Below are positions 30,549 to 39,453 of a DNA stretch of 64,000 bases, piece after piece. Made by a program: the position numbers and the translations under genes. The notes beneath the pieces are model-generated. The model searched no databases. It had not been told where the DNA came from and saw only the letters and a program-made list of their open reading frames with translations. The DNA lies in NCBI RefSeq assembly GCF_008801925.2, contig NZ_CP062809.1:1-64000 (forward strand), written 5' to 3'. Every line of letters begins with the position of its first letter. Position 1 is the first letter of the stretch. This DNA comes from Cupriavidus basilensis (lineage in GTDB: Bacteria > Pseudomonadota > Gammaproteobacteria > Burkholderiales > Burkholderiaceae).

Positions 30549-31514
30549 ATGACCGAACAGAAGCTGGAACACAACACGATCAAGGAACGGGCGAAGAAGA
30601 AGCTCGAACGCGACATGGGGCCGGAGCTGTTGGCAGCTCTGAACGATCCCAAGACCGTTGAAATCATGCTCAACGCGGACGGCAAAGTCTGGCAGGAGAA
30701 GCTGGGCGAGCCGATGAAGTGCATCGGCACCCTTCGCTTCGCGCAGGCCCAAGCCATGATCGAAACCATTGCCGGCTACCACGGCAAGGAAGTCACGCGG
30801 CAGCGGCCGATCCTGGAAGGCGAGTTCCCGCTAGACGGTAGCCGCTTTGCCGGCCAGCTCCCCCCGGTCGTGCCCGCACCGACCTTTGCGATCCGCAAGA
30901 AGGCGGTCGCCATCTTCACCCTGGCGCAGTACGTCGAGCGCGGAATCATGACCGCGCAGCAGCGCGATTCCTTGATTGCCGCCGTGCGTGCCCACCGGAA
31001 CATCCTGGTGATCGGCGGCACCGGCTCGGGCAAGACCACGCTGGTGAACGCGATCATCAACGAGATGGTGCTTCAAGACCCGACCGAACGGGTTTTCATC
31101 ATCGAGGACACCGGCGAAATCCAGTGCGCCGCCGAGAACTACGTCCAGTACCACACCAGCATCGACGTGACCATGACGGCGCTGCTCAAGACCACGCTGC
31201 GCATGCGGCCCGACCGCATCCTGGTCGGCGAAGTGCGCGGCCCCGAAGCACTTGATCTGTTGATGGCCTGGAACACCGGGCACGAAGGAGGAGCCGCAAC
31301 CCTGCACGCAAACAACGCCAAAGCGGGCCTTGATCGGCTCGCCATGCTCATCAGCATGCACCCCGATTCACCCAAACCCATTGAACCGCTGATAGGCGAG
31401 GCGGTTCACGTGGTCGTTCATATCGCCCGCACCCCTGACGGCTCGCGGCGCATCCAGGAAATCCTTGAGGTTTCCGGCTACGCCAACGGCCAGTACGCAA
31501 CCAAAACCCTGTAA
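30549..31514 (+). CDS. trbB: TrbB, VirB11-type traffic ATPase
   Basis: A 321-residue hexameric ATPase on the cytoplasmic side of the mating channel. Walker A is GGTGSGKTTLVNAI (about residues 157-170). The Asp box is VFIIEDTGEIQC, and Walker B is RILVGEVRGPEALDLL. The start MTEQKLEHNT is chosen because it matches the family length; an in-frame ATG 45 bases upstream lacks a good ribosome site. Confidence 0.95.
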   Translation: MTEQKLEHNTIKERAKKKLERDMGPELLAALNDPKTVEIMLNADGKVWQEKLGEPMKCIGTLRFAQAQAMIETIAGYHGKEVTRQRPILEGEFPLDGSRFAGQLPPVVPAPTFAIRKKAVAIFTLAQYVERGIMTAQQRDSLIAAVRAHRNILVIGGTGSGKTTLVNAIINEMVLQDPTERVFIIEDTGEIQCAAENYVQYHTSIDVTMTALLKTTLRMRPDRILVGEVRGPEALDLLMAWNTGHEGGAATLHANNAKAGLDRLAMLISMHPDSPKPIEPLIGEAVHVVVHIARTPDGSRRIQEILEVSGYANGQYATKTL

Positions 31515-31543
31515 CCCTGTAACCCTGTAAGGAGCTTAGACCC

Positions 31544-32008
31544 ATGCAATCGACCCTTCCCGCGTTCCGCTTCGACAGCCGCGCCGTGTTCTACCTGGGC
31601 ATGTTCGCCCTCTTGGCGTTCTTCCTGCTGGCCCCCCAGCACGCTTTCGCCTCCGAAGGCACCGGCGGTTCCCTGCCGTATGAAGGCTGGTTGACCAACC
31701 TGCGCAACAGCGTCACCGGCCCGGTGGCCTTCGCGCTGTCGATCATCGGCATCGTTGTCGCCGGCGGCATCTTGATCTTCGGCGGCGAACTCAACGGCTT
31801 CTTCCGCACGTTGATCTTCATCGTCCTGGTCATGGCCCTGCTGGTCGGCGCGCAGAACATGATGAGCACCTTCTTCGGCCGTGGCGCGGAAATCGCCGCC
31901 CTGACCGATGGCGTGCTGCACCAGGCCAAGGTCGCGGCGCTGGACATGGCCGGCTTCCCTGGTGAAGCCATCGCACGCTGGGCCGAACGCGGCCACATCG
32001 CGGGGTAA
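31544..32008 (+). CDS. trbC: TrbC, pilin precursor
   Basis: A 154-residue prepilin. The signal segment ends QHAFA before S37 ([14 protein letters not shown]), the same first residue as mature RP4 pilin. The C-terminal extension after ...GAEIAA would be removed and the product cyclised by TraF. Two hydrophobic helices form the pilus subunit core. The C-terminal pro-segment differs from what I recall of RP4. Confidence 0.93.
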   Translation: MQSTLPAFRFDSRAVFYLGMFALLAFFLLAPQHAFASEGTGGSLPYEGWLTNLRNSVTGPVAFALSIIGIVVAGGILIFGGELNGFFRTLIFIVLVMALLVGAQNMMSTFFGRGAEIAALTDGVLHQAKVAALDMAGFPGEAIARWAERGHIAG

Positions 32009-32011
32009 GTC

Positions 32012-32323
32012 ATGGCACTGCGCGCGATCCCCATCCGTAGGGCCGGCAACCGAGAAAACCTGTTCATGGGTGGCGACCGCGAGCTGGTGATGTTCTCGGG
32101 CCTGCTGGCCGGGGCGCTGATTTTCAGCGCCCAAGAAGTGAGGGCAACGGTGTTCGGCATCGCCTTGTGGTTCGGCGCGTTATTCGTGCTGCGCCTCATG
32201 GCGAAGTCCGACCCGAAGCTGCGACACGTGTACCTGCGGCACCGCCGGTACAAGCCGTACTACCCGGCTCGCAGCACGCCCTTCCGTGAAAACACGCCGA
32301 GTCAAGGGAAGCAATACAAATGA
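32012..32323 (+). CDS. trbD: TrbD (VirB3-like)
   Basis: A 103-residue inner-membrane protein with a hairpin of two membrane segments (about residues 30-65), as in VirB3 family members. It starts 3 bases after trbC and overlaps the trbE start by 4 bases. Required for pilus assembly in IncP-1. Confidence 0.9.
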   Translation: MALRAIPIRRAGNRENLFMGGDRELVMFSGLLAGALIFSAQEVRATVFGIALWFGALFVLRLMAKSDPKLRHVYLRHRRYKPYYPARSTPFRENTPSQGKQYK

Positions 32324-34878
32324 TCGAAGCAATCGCAATTGGCATTGCTGTACTCGGTGCGGTTCTGTTGCTCATCCTCTTTGCCCGTATCCGTCAGGTC
32401 GATGCCGAGCTGAAGCTCAAGAAGCATCGGTCGAAGGACGCGGGCCTGGCCGACTTGCTCAACTATGCCGCCGTGGTCGATGACGGCGTGATCGTGGGCA
32501 AGAACGGCTCCTTTATGGCCGCCTGGCTGTACCAAGGGGATGACAACGCCAGCAGCACCGAAGAGCAGCGGGAAATGGTGTCCTTCCGCATCAACCAGGC
32601 CCTGGCGGGCCTGGGCAGCGGCTGGATGGTTCATGTCGATGCCGTGCGCCGGCCGGCACCCAACTACTCCGAGCGCGGCGTCTCCACCTTCACCGATCCG
32701 GTGTCGGCCGCCATTGATGAAGAGCGCCGGCGGCTCTTCGAGGGCCTGGGCACGATGTACGAAGGGCACTTCGTATTCGCCGTGACCTGGTTTCCGCCAG
32801 TGCTGGCCCAGCGCAAGTTCGTTGAGCTGATGTTTGACGATGACGCGGTGACGCCCGACCACACGGCCCGCACCGTGGGCCTCATCGAGCAGTTCAAGCG
32901 CGAAATCCGCAGCCTGGAATCGCGCATGTCCTCGGCCGTCAAGCTCACGCGCTTGAAGGGCCACAAGATCGCCACGGAAGAGGGCAGGGAAGTCACGCAT
33001 GACGACTTCCTGAGCTGGTTGCAGTTCTGCGTGACCGGCAACTATCACCCGGTGCAGCTCCCCAGCAACCCGATGTACTTGGACGCCGTGATCGGCGGGC
33101 AAGAGCTGTGGGGCGGCGTCGTTCCGAAGATCGGCCGCAAGTTCATCCAGGTGGTGTCCCTCGAAGGCTTCCCCTTGGAGTCAACGCCTGGCCTGCTGTC
33201 GGCCCTGGCCGAGCTGCCGAGTGAATACCGCTGGTCGAGCCGCTTCATCTTCATGGATCAGCACGAGTCCTTGAAGCACCTGGACAAGTTCCGCAAGAAG
33301 TGGAAGCAGAAGATTCGCGGCTTCTTCGACCAGGTTTTCAACACCAACACCGGCAGCGTCAACCAGGACGCGGCAACGATGGTGGCCGATGCCGAGGCGG
33401 CCATCGCCGAGGTCAATAGCGGCCTGGTGGCCGCCGGCTACTTCACGTCCGTGGTCGTGTTGATGGATGAGGATCGGGAGCGCCTGGCGGCCGCCGCGCT
33501 GTCGGTCGAGAAGGCCATCAACCGGCTGGCCTTCGCGGCGCGCATCGAGACGATCAACACGATGGACGCCTACCTGGGCAGCTTGCCCGGCCACGGCGTC
33601 GAGAACGTGCGCCGGCCGCTCATCAACACGATGAACCTGGCCGACCTGCTGCCGACAAGCTCCATCTGGACGGGCAGCGCCACCGCGCCGTGCCCGATGT
33701 ACCCGCCGCTGGCCCCGGCGCTCATGCACTGCGTCACGGTCGGCGCTACGCCCTTCCGGCTGAACCTGCACGTGCGCGACCTGGGCCACACCTTCATGTT
33801 CGGCCCGACCGGCGCGGGCAAATCGACGCACCTGGGCATCATCGCCGCGCAGCTCCGGCGCTATGCCGGCATGTCGATCTACGCCTTCGACAAGGGCATG
33901 TCGATGTACCCGCTCGCGGCCGCAATCAATGCCGGCTCGAAGGGCAAGACTGGCCTGCACTTCACGGTGGCCGCCGACGATGACCGCCTGGCCTTCTGCC
34001 CGCTCCAGTTCCTCGAAACGAAGGCGGATCGGGCTTGGGCGATGGAGTGGATCGACACGATCCTTGCGCTCAACGGCGTGGACACCACGCCAGGGCAGCG
34101 CAACGAGATCGGCCACGCGATCATGAGCATGCACGCCAGCGGCGCGCGCACGCTCTCCGAGTTCTCGGTGACGATCCAGGACGAAGCGATCCGCGAGGCC
34201 ATCAAGCAATACACGGTGGACGGCTCGATGGGCCACCTGCTCGATGCCGAAGAGGATGGCCTGTCGCTCTCCGACTTCACGGTGTTCGAGATCGAAGAGC
34301 TGATGAACCTCGGCGAGAAGTTCGCGCTGCCGGTGCTGCTGTACCTGTTCCGCCGCATCGAGCGCGGCCTTAAAGGCCAGCCGGCCGTCATCATCCTGGA
34401 CGAAGCCTGGTTGATGCTGGGCCACCCGGCGTTCCGCGCCAAGATTCGGGAATGGCTCAAGGTCTTGCGCAAGGCGAACTGCCTGGTGCTCATGGCTACG
34501 CAAAGCCTTTCCGACGCGGCCAACTCGGGCATCTTGGATGTGATCGTGGAATCGACCGCGACCAAGATTTTCCTGCCGAACGTCTATGCCCGCGACGAGG
34601 ACACGGCGGCGCTCTATCGCCGCATGGGCCTCAACAAGCGGCAAATCGAAATCCTCGCCACGGCGGTTCCGAAGCGGCAGTACTACTACGTCTCCGAGAA
34701 CGGCCGCCGCCTCTATGACCTCGCCCTGGGGCCGCTGGCCCTGGCCTTCGTCGGCGCGTCCGACAAGGAATCGGTCGCCGCCATCAAGAGCCTGCAAGCG
34801 AAGTTCGGCCATGAGTGGGTCGATCACTGGCTGGCCGGCCGCAATCTGAATCTCAATGACTACCTGGAGGCCGCATGA
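32320..34878 (+). CDS. trbE: TrbE, VirB4-type ATPase
   Basis: An 852-residue ATPase that drives pilus assembly, the same size as RP4 TrbE. An N-terminal hydrophobic segment (residues 3-25) precedes the core. Walker A is FGPTGAGKSTHLG (about residues 492-504) and Walker B VIILDEAWLMLG (about residues 690-701). It overlaps trbD and trbF by ATGA junctions, so translation is coupled. Confidence 0.95.
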   Translation: MIEAIAIGIAVLGAVLLLILFARIRQVDAELKLKKHRSKDAGLADLLNYAAVVDDGVIVGKNGSFMAAWLYQGDDNASSTEEQREMVSFRINQALAGLGSGWMVHVDAVRRPAPNYSERGVSTFTDPVSAAIDEERRRLFEGLGTMYEGHFVFAVTWFPPVLAQRKFVELMFDDDAVTPDHTARTVGLIEQFKREIRSLESRMSSAVKLTRLKGHKIATEEGREVTHDDFLSWLQFCVTGNYHPVQLPSNPMYLDAVIGGQELWGGVVPKIGRKFIQVVSLEGFPLESTPGLLSALAELPSEYRWSSRFIFMDQHESLKHLDKFRKKWKQKIRGFFDQVFNTNTGSVNQDAATMVADAEAAIAEVNSGLVAAGYFTSVVVLMDEDRERLAAAALSVEKAINRLAFAARIETINTMDAYLGSLPGHGVENVRRPLINTMNLADLLPTSSIWTGSATAPCPMYPPLAPALMHCVTVGATPFRLNLHVRDLGHTFMFGPTGAGKSTHLGIIAAQLRRYAGMSIYAFDKGMSMYPLAAAINAGSKGKTGLHFTVAADDDRLAFCPLQFLETKADRAWAMEWIDTILALNGVDTTPGQRNEIGHAIMSMHASGARTLSEFSVTIQDEAIREAIKQYTVDGSMGHLLDAEEDGLSLSDFTVFEIEELMNLGEKFALPVLLYLFRRIERGLKGQPAVIILDEAWLMLGHPAFRAKIREWLKVLRKANCLVLMATQSLSDAANSGILDVIVESTATKIFLPNVYARDEDTAALYRRMGLNKRQIEILATAVPKRQYYYVSENGRRLYDLALGPLALAFVGASDKESVAAIKSLQAKFGHEWVDHWLAGRNLNLNDYLEAA

Positions 34879-35663
34879 GCTTTGCCGACACCCTCAAGGG
34901 CTTGATCTTCAAGAAGCCCGCCACGGCCGCAGGACGCGACAAGCGCGACCCTCGGCAGACCGATGAACCGCTGGAAGGCGGCCGACGCCAGGGCGAGGCC
35001 GAGAACCCCTATCTGGCCGCTCGTCGCACCTGGAACGATCACGTGGGCGGCGTCGTGTCGTCTCGCCAGACCTGGCAAGTGATCGGCATCTTGTCGCTGT
35101 TGATCGCGCTCGCCGGCGTCGGCGGCGTGATCCACATCGGCAGCCAGTCGAAGTTCATCCCCTACGTGGTGGAAGTGGACAAGCTCGGCCAGACAGTGGC
35201 CGCCGGCCCGGTGCAAGCGGCCTCGAAGGCCGATGCCCGCGTCATCCATGCGACGGTCGCCGAGTTCATCACCGACGCCCGCACGGTCACGCCGGACGTG
35301 GCCTTGCAGCGCCGCTCTGTGTTCCGCGTGTACGCCAAGTTGTCGCCCAACGATCCGGCAACGCCAAAGATGAATGAGTGGTTGAACGGCACCCCGGATG
35401 CCAGCCCGTTCCGTCGCGCTGAAAAGGAAATGGTGAACGTCGAGATCAAGACGGCCATCCCGCAGACGCCGGACACCTGGCAAGTCGAGTGGGAAGAAAC
35501 CGCCCGCGACCGTCAAGGCACACCGAAGGGCAAGCCCGCGATCTGGCGTGCGCTGGTCACTGTGTACGTCGCGGAAGTCACGCCGCAAACCACGGATGAG
35601 CAACTTCGGAACAACCCCCTAAGCGTGTACGTGCGGGACTACTCCTGGTCGCGCGTTCAATGA
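34875..35663 (+). CDS. trbF: TrbF (VirB8-like)
   Basis: A 262-residue inner-membrane protein. One membrane segment (about residues 70-92, WQVIGILSLLIALAGVGGV) is followed by a periplasmic NTF2-like VirB8 domain. It nucleates the channel. It overlaps trbE. Confidence 0.93.
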   Translation: MSFADTLKGLIFKKPATAAGRDKRDPRQTDEPLEGGRRQGEAENPYLAARRTWNDHVGGVVSSRQTWQVIGILSLLIALAGVGGVIHIGSQSKFIPYVVEVDKLGQTVAAGPVQAASKADARVIHATVAEFITDARTVTPDVALQRRSVFRVYAKLSPNDPATPKMNEWLNGTPDASPFRRAEKEMVNVEIKTAIPQTPDTWQVEWEETARDRQGTPKGKPAIWRALVTVYVAEVTPQTTDEQLRNNPLSVYVRDYSWSRVQ

Positions 35664-35680
35664 ACCCAAGGACATTCACC

Positions 35681-36574
35681 ATGAAGAAAATCTTTTCCGT
35701 TGTCGCCTTGGGCGCTGCGCTGCTGTCGCCCACCCTGGCCCTGGCCGCCGATGACCTGGCCGACAAGTATTTCACCGGCAAGAACCCGACGCTGACGCCT
35801 CAAGAGCGCGCGGCCATCGACATTGCGAAGCGATGGAACGCGGGCGCTGCCACCGGCATGAAGCCCGTCGCCGGCTCCAATGGCGCGATCAAGTTCCTGT
35901 TCGGCGCGCAGCAGCCCAGCATCGTGTGCGCGGTGCTCCAGGTGTGCGACGTGGCCTTGCAGCCAGGCGAGCAAGTCAACTCGATCAACCTGGGCGACAC
36001 GGCCCGGTGGACGGTCGAGCCGGCCATCACCGGCAGCGGCCCCAACGAAGTGCAGCACCTCATCATCAAGCCGATGGATGTTGGCCTGGAAACCAGCCTC
36101 ATCGTGACGACGAACCGCCGCGCCTATCACCTGCGCCTGCGCTCGCATCGCACCGAGTACATGCCGCAAGTCTCGTTCACCTACCCCGAGGACGCGCTTG
36201 CGAAGTGGGACGCGATCCAGCGCCGCGAAACGCAAGAACGCACCGACCGCACCATCCCGCAGACCGGCGAGTACCTGGGCGATCTCAAGTTCGACTATGA
36301 CCTGTCCGGCTCGGCGAGCTGGAAGCCGGTGCGTGTGTTCAACGATGGCCGCAAGACCATCATCGAAATGCCCGGAACGATGGAGCAAACCGAAGCGCCG
36401 ACGCTCCTGGTCGTGCGCCGCGAGGGCGGCATCTTCCGCGACGAGGAAACCGTGATGGTGAACTATCGCGTGCAGGGCAATCGCTACATCGTGGACACGG
36501 TGTTTGACCGCGCGATCCTGATTGCCGGTGTTGGTGGAAGCCAAGACCGCGTGACTATCTCCCGGAGGAAGTGA
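35681..36574 (+). CDS. trbG: TrbG (VirB9-like)
   Basis: A 297-residue periplasmic/outer-membrane channel component with a signal peptide (MKKIFSVVALGAALLSPTLALA) and a VirB9 beta domain toward the C-terminus. The start at 35681 is preferred to the overlapping ATG at 35660, because the signal peptide then begins at the initiator and AAGGAC is well spaced. Confidence 0.9.
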   Translation: MKKIFSVVALGAALLSPTLALAADDLADKYFTGKNPTLTPQERAAIDIAKRWNAGAATGMKPVAGSNGAIKFLFGAQQPSIVCAVLQVCDVALQPGEQVNSINLGDTARWTVEPAITGSGPNEVQHLIIKPMDVGLETSLIVTTNRRAYHLRLRSHRTEYMPQVSFTYPEDALAKWDAIQRRETQERTDRTIPQTGEYLGDLKFDYDLSGSASWKPVRVFNDGRKTIIEMPGTMEQTEAPTLLVVRREGGIFRDEETVMVNYRVQGNRYIVDTVFDRAILIAGVGGSQDRVTISRRK

Positions 36575-36576
36575 CC

Positions 36577-37038
36577 ATGCGCAAGATCATCTTTGCTGCG
36601 CTGTTCGTCCTCGCCCTGGGCGGCTGCGCGACCACCGGCCAATACGGCAACTTCGTCCCGCCGACCGCAACGGTCGATCAGCAGCAGCTCGCCCGCGAAG
36701 CGGTGCAGCAGCTCGCTGTGCTGTACCCGCCGGCCAAGACGCGCCTGGAGCTGCAACAGGCCACGCCTGATGCCTTCGGCCAGGCCCTGGTGCTGACGTT
36801 GCGCGAGCGCGGCTATGCCCTACTGGAGTTCAACCCGGCCAGCGCGAAGGCGCAGGCCACGGCGGCCAGTGAGCCGGCATCGCCGGCGGCCCTGCCGCTG
36901 CGGTACGTGCTCGACCAGGCCGGCGACTCGAACCTGTACCGCCTGACTCTGTTGGTCGGCCATCAATCCATCACCCGCCCGTACCTGGTGCAAGACGGCA
37001 GCTTTGCGCCGGCTGGGTATTGGGTGCGCAAGGAGTGA
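36577..37038 (+). CDS. trbH: TrbH lipoprotein (VirB7-like)
   Basis: A 153-residue lipoprotein whose lipobox LGGC lies at about residues 15-18 (FVLALGGCATTG). It probably anchors TrbG/TrbI in the outer membrane. The ATG at 36577 is chosen over the overlapping GTG at 36571, because CGGAGGAA is then correctly placed. Confidence 0.88.
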   Translation: MRKIIFAALFVLALGGCATTGQYGNFVPPTATVDQQQLAREAVQQLAVLYPPAKTRLELQQATPDAFGQALVLTLRERGYALLEFNPASAKAQATAASEPASPAALPLRYVLDQAGDSNLYRLTLLVGHQSITRPYLVQDGSFAPAGYWVRKE

Positions 37039-37041
37039 CCT

Positions 37042-38421
37042 ATGAGTGACCAAGCCGATCAAATGGCACCGGACGCCTCGCCGGGCGCGGTATCGAAGAA
37101 GTCCGGCGTGCGGCGTGTCAACAACATGCCGATGTACATCCTTGCGGCCGCGCTGGGTGCCTTCCTGCTGGTGATGATGCTGGTCGCGGCGGATCGCGCT
37201 GCGAAGCAGAACGCACCGGCGCAAGGCGCGGCCGAGAAGGCGGGTAACACGTCGATGTTCGCCAAGGAGATCGTCGGCGACAGGGATGGCGGCACGGTAG
37301 AAGCGGCCTCGCCGCTCAAGCCGCCGGAGCTGGCGACCGGGCCAGAGGCTGCGCCGGTGCTTGTCGCGCGCCCCGACCTGGACGCGCCGCCGCCACCGCC
37401 CAGCGGCAACCTGGGCCAGCCGGTGCATGACGATGAAGCCGACCGCATCCGCATGGCGAAGCTGCAAATGTTCCAGGAAGCGGTCAAGGCCAAGACGGGC
37501 GTTCGTGTCGATGCGCCGCGCAGCAGCGGGTCATCGGGCGCGCAGCCGGGCACGCCGCAGACGCGCGACGAAATGCTGTCCCGCCTGGCGGCTGTGCGGC
37601 AGCAAATCGGTGCGCAAGCATCGGGCGATCCGACCGCCGCCTATCAGGCCCGGCTCGCGCAGCTTCGCGCCTCGGGCGTCGGCGGCCAGCAGGCCGGCGG
37701 CGGCGTGGGTGGTGGTGCGCCGCAGCTCTTGCAAACCGCCGGTGGCGGCCAGGGCAAGAACTACGCGCAGTTCGCGGGAAGCGGCCAGGGCGACCGTTGG
37801 CGGCTGGACTCCCAGCCCGAAGCGCCGCGCTCGCCCTTCGAGCTGCGCGCCGGCTTCGTGGTGCCGGCCACGCTCATTTCGGGCATCAACTCCGACTTGC
37901 CGGGCCAGATCATGGCCCAGGTCGCGCAGAACGTGTACGACACGCCGACCGGCAAGCATCTGCTGATTCCGCAAGGCTCGCGCCTGGTCGGGTCGTATTC
38001 GAGCGATGTTGCCTACGGTCAGTCGCGCGTGCTTGTGGCTTGGCAGCGCATCGTGTTCCCCGATGGCAAGGCGATGGACATTGGCACGATGCCGGGCGCG
38101 GATAGCGCCGGGTACGCGGGCTTCAATGACCAGGTGAATAACCACTACCTGCGCGTGTTCGGCTCGGCCTTCCTCATGTCGGGCGTCATCGCCGCCGTGA
38201 GCATGAGCCAGGACAACAGCGGTTCCACCGGCAATCAGCAGCGCGCCAGCGATGCTTTGAGCGAAGCACTTGGGCAAGTGCTGGGCAACACCATCGCCCA
38301 ACTCGTTTCCAAGAATCTGAACATTGCCCCGACCTTGGAAATCCGCCCCGGCTATCGGTTCAACGTCATCGTGACCAAGGACATGACGTTCTCGAAGCCG
38401 TACCAATCGTTTGACTACTAA
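37042..38421 (+). CDS. trbI: TrbI (VirB10-like)
   Basis: A 459-residue protein that spans both membranes: a cytoplasmic start, one membrane segment (about residues 32-51, MYILAAALGAFLLVMMLVAA), a proline-rich periplasmic linker (APPPPPSGN) and a VirB10 beta-barrel domain (PFELRAGFVVPATLISGINS, LLIPQGSRLVGSY). Confidence 0.94.
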   Translation: MSDQADQMAPDASPGAVSKKSGVRRVNNMPMYILAAALGAFLLVMMLVAADRAAKQNAPAQGAAEKAGNTSMFAKEIVGDRDGGTVEAASPLKPPELATGPEAAPVLVARPDLDAPPPPPSGNLGQPVHDDEADRIRMAKLQMFQEAVKAKTGVRVDAPRSSGSSGAQPGTPQTRDEMLSRLAAVRQQIGAQASGDPTAAYQARLAQLRASGVGGQQAGGGVGGGAPQLLQTAGGGQGKNYAQFAGSGQGDRWRLDSQPEAPRSPFELRAGFVVPATLISGINSDLPGQIMAQVAQNVYDTPTGKHLLIPQGSRLVGSYSSDVAYGQSRVLVAWQRIVFPDGKAMDIGTMPGADSAGYAGFNDQVNNHYLRVFGSAFLMSGVIAAVSMSQDNSGSTGNQQRASDALSEALGQVLGNTIAQLVSKNLNIAPTLEIRPGYRFNVIVTKDMTFSKPYQSFDY

Positions 38422-38437
38422 CGCCAGGAGAAAGCAA

Positions 38438-39211
38438 ATGAAGCAGAAGTTTTTAGCCGCTAAAGTCGCTCTCGCCGTCACTCTGATGGCCGGGTCGATC
38501 ACCACCATGTCGCCCGCGCAGGCCGGCATTCCCGTCATCGACGGCGGGAACCTGGTGCAGAACGTCATGACGGCCATCGAGTCGGTGGCGCAGACGCTCA
38601 AGCAAATTGAGCAGTACCAAACCCAGCTCCAGCAGTACGAAAACATGATCCAGAACACGGTCGCGCCGGCGGCCTATATCTGGGATCAGGCGCAGTCCAC
38701 GATCAACGGGCTGATGAATGCGGTCGATACGCTGAACTACTACAAGACCCAGCTCGGCAGCATCGACTCGTACCTGGGCAAGTTCCAGGACGTGGCCTAC
38801 TACCGCAGCTCGCCGTGCTTCAACGGCACCGGCGGCTGCACGCCCGCCGAACAGGCCGCAATGGCCGAGAACCGCCGCCTGGCGAGCGAGAGCCAGAAGA
38901 AGGCCAACGATGCCTTGTTCAAGGGCCTGGATCGCCAGCAGGACGCCTTGAAGTCCGACGCGCGCCAGCTCGAACGGCTCCAGTCGGCCGCGCAGGGCGC
39001 GAACGGGCAAATGCAGGCCATCGGCTTCGCCAACCAGCTCGCGGCCCAGCAGGCAAACCAGCTTCTGCAAATCCGGGGCCTCATGGTCGCGCAGCAGAAC
39101 GCCATCGCCACGCGGATGCAGGTCGAAGCCGACCGTGAAGCGCAGCAGCAAGCCGCCGGCGAGGCGCTGCGCAAGGGCGAGTACAGGGCCAGTCCGGCCC
39201 GTAATTGGTAA
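38438..39211 (+). CDS. trbJ: TrbJ (VirB5-like)
   Basis: A 257-residue secreted minor pilus component with a signal peptide (MKQKFLAAKVALAVTLMAGS) and a long helical, glutamine-rich body. The first codons contain a KorB operator (38452-38464) encoding FLAAK. The start at 38438 follows CCAGGAGAAAG and is preferred to the ATG at 38411 inside trbI. Confidence 0.9.
   Translation: MKQKFLAAKVALAVTLMAGSITTMSPAQAGIPVIDGGNLVQNVMTAIESVAQTLKQIEQYQTQLQQYENMIQNTVAPAAYIWDQAQSTINGLMNAVDTLNYYKTQLGSIDSYLGKFQDVAYYRSSPCFNGTGGCTPAEQAAMAENRRLASESQKKANDALFKGLDRQQDALKSDARQLERLQSAAQGANGQMQAIGFANQLAAQQANQLLQIRGLMVAQQNAIATRMQVEADREAQQQAAGEALRKGEYRASPARNW
38452..38464. promoter_or_regulatory. KorB operator inside the trbJ signal sequence
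   Basis: TTTAGCCGCTAAA, located 14 bases after the trbJ start codon. Confidence 0.85.
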
Positions 39212-39220
39212 GGGGGATAC

Positions 39221-39442
39221 ATGCGCCTATCCAAACCCTCGATCCTGGCAGCGGCCGCCCTTGTGGCGGCCCTGCTGGCCGGCTGCGAGAAAAAGCCCGA
39301 GCCGGTGACGCTGCCCGAAGTGAATGCCGAGAACTGCAAACCCGAGAACATCGCCAAGCTCGATAAGAGCGTGCAAGAGGCGTTTTCATCGCAGTGCCTG
39401 CGGGCCGGCTCGTTCAAACCTAGCGAACCTAAGTCCTGGTGA
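39221..39442 (+). CDS. trbK: TrbK, entry-exclusion lipoprotein
   Basis: A 73-residue lipoprotein. The lipobox LLAGC lies at about residues 18-22, followed by EKKPEPVTLPEVNAENC. In IncP-1 it blocks entry of a second like plasmid by acting in the recipient envelope. It lies between trbJ and trbL. Confidence 0.92.
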   Translation: MRLSKPSILAAAALVAALLAGCEKKPEPVTLPEVNAENCKPENIAKLDKSVQEAFSSQCLRAGSFKPSEPKSW

Positions 39443-39453
39443 GGTACTGACGA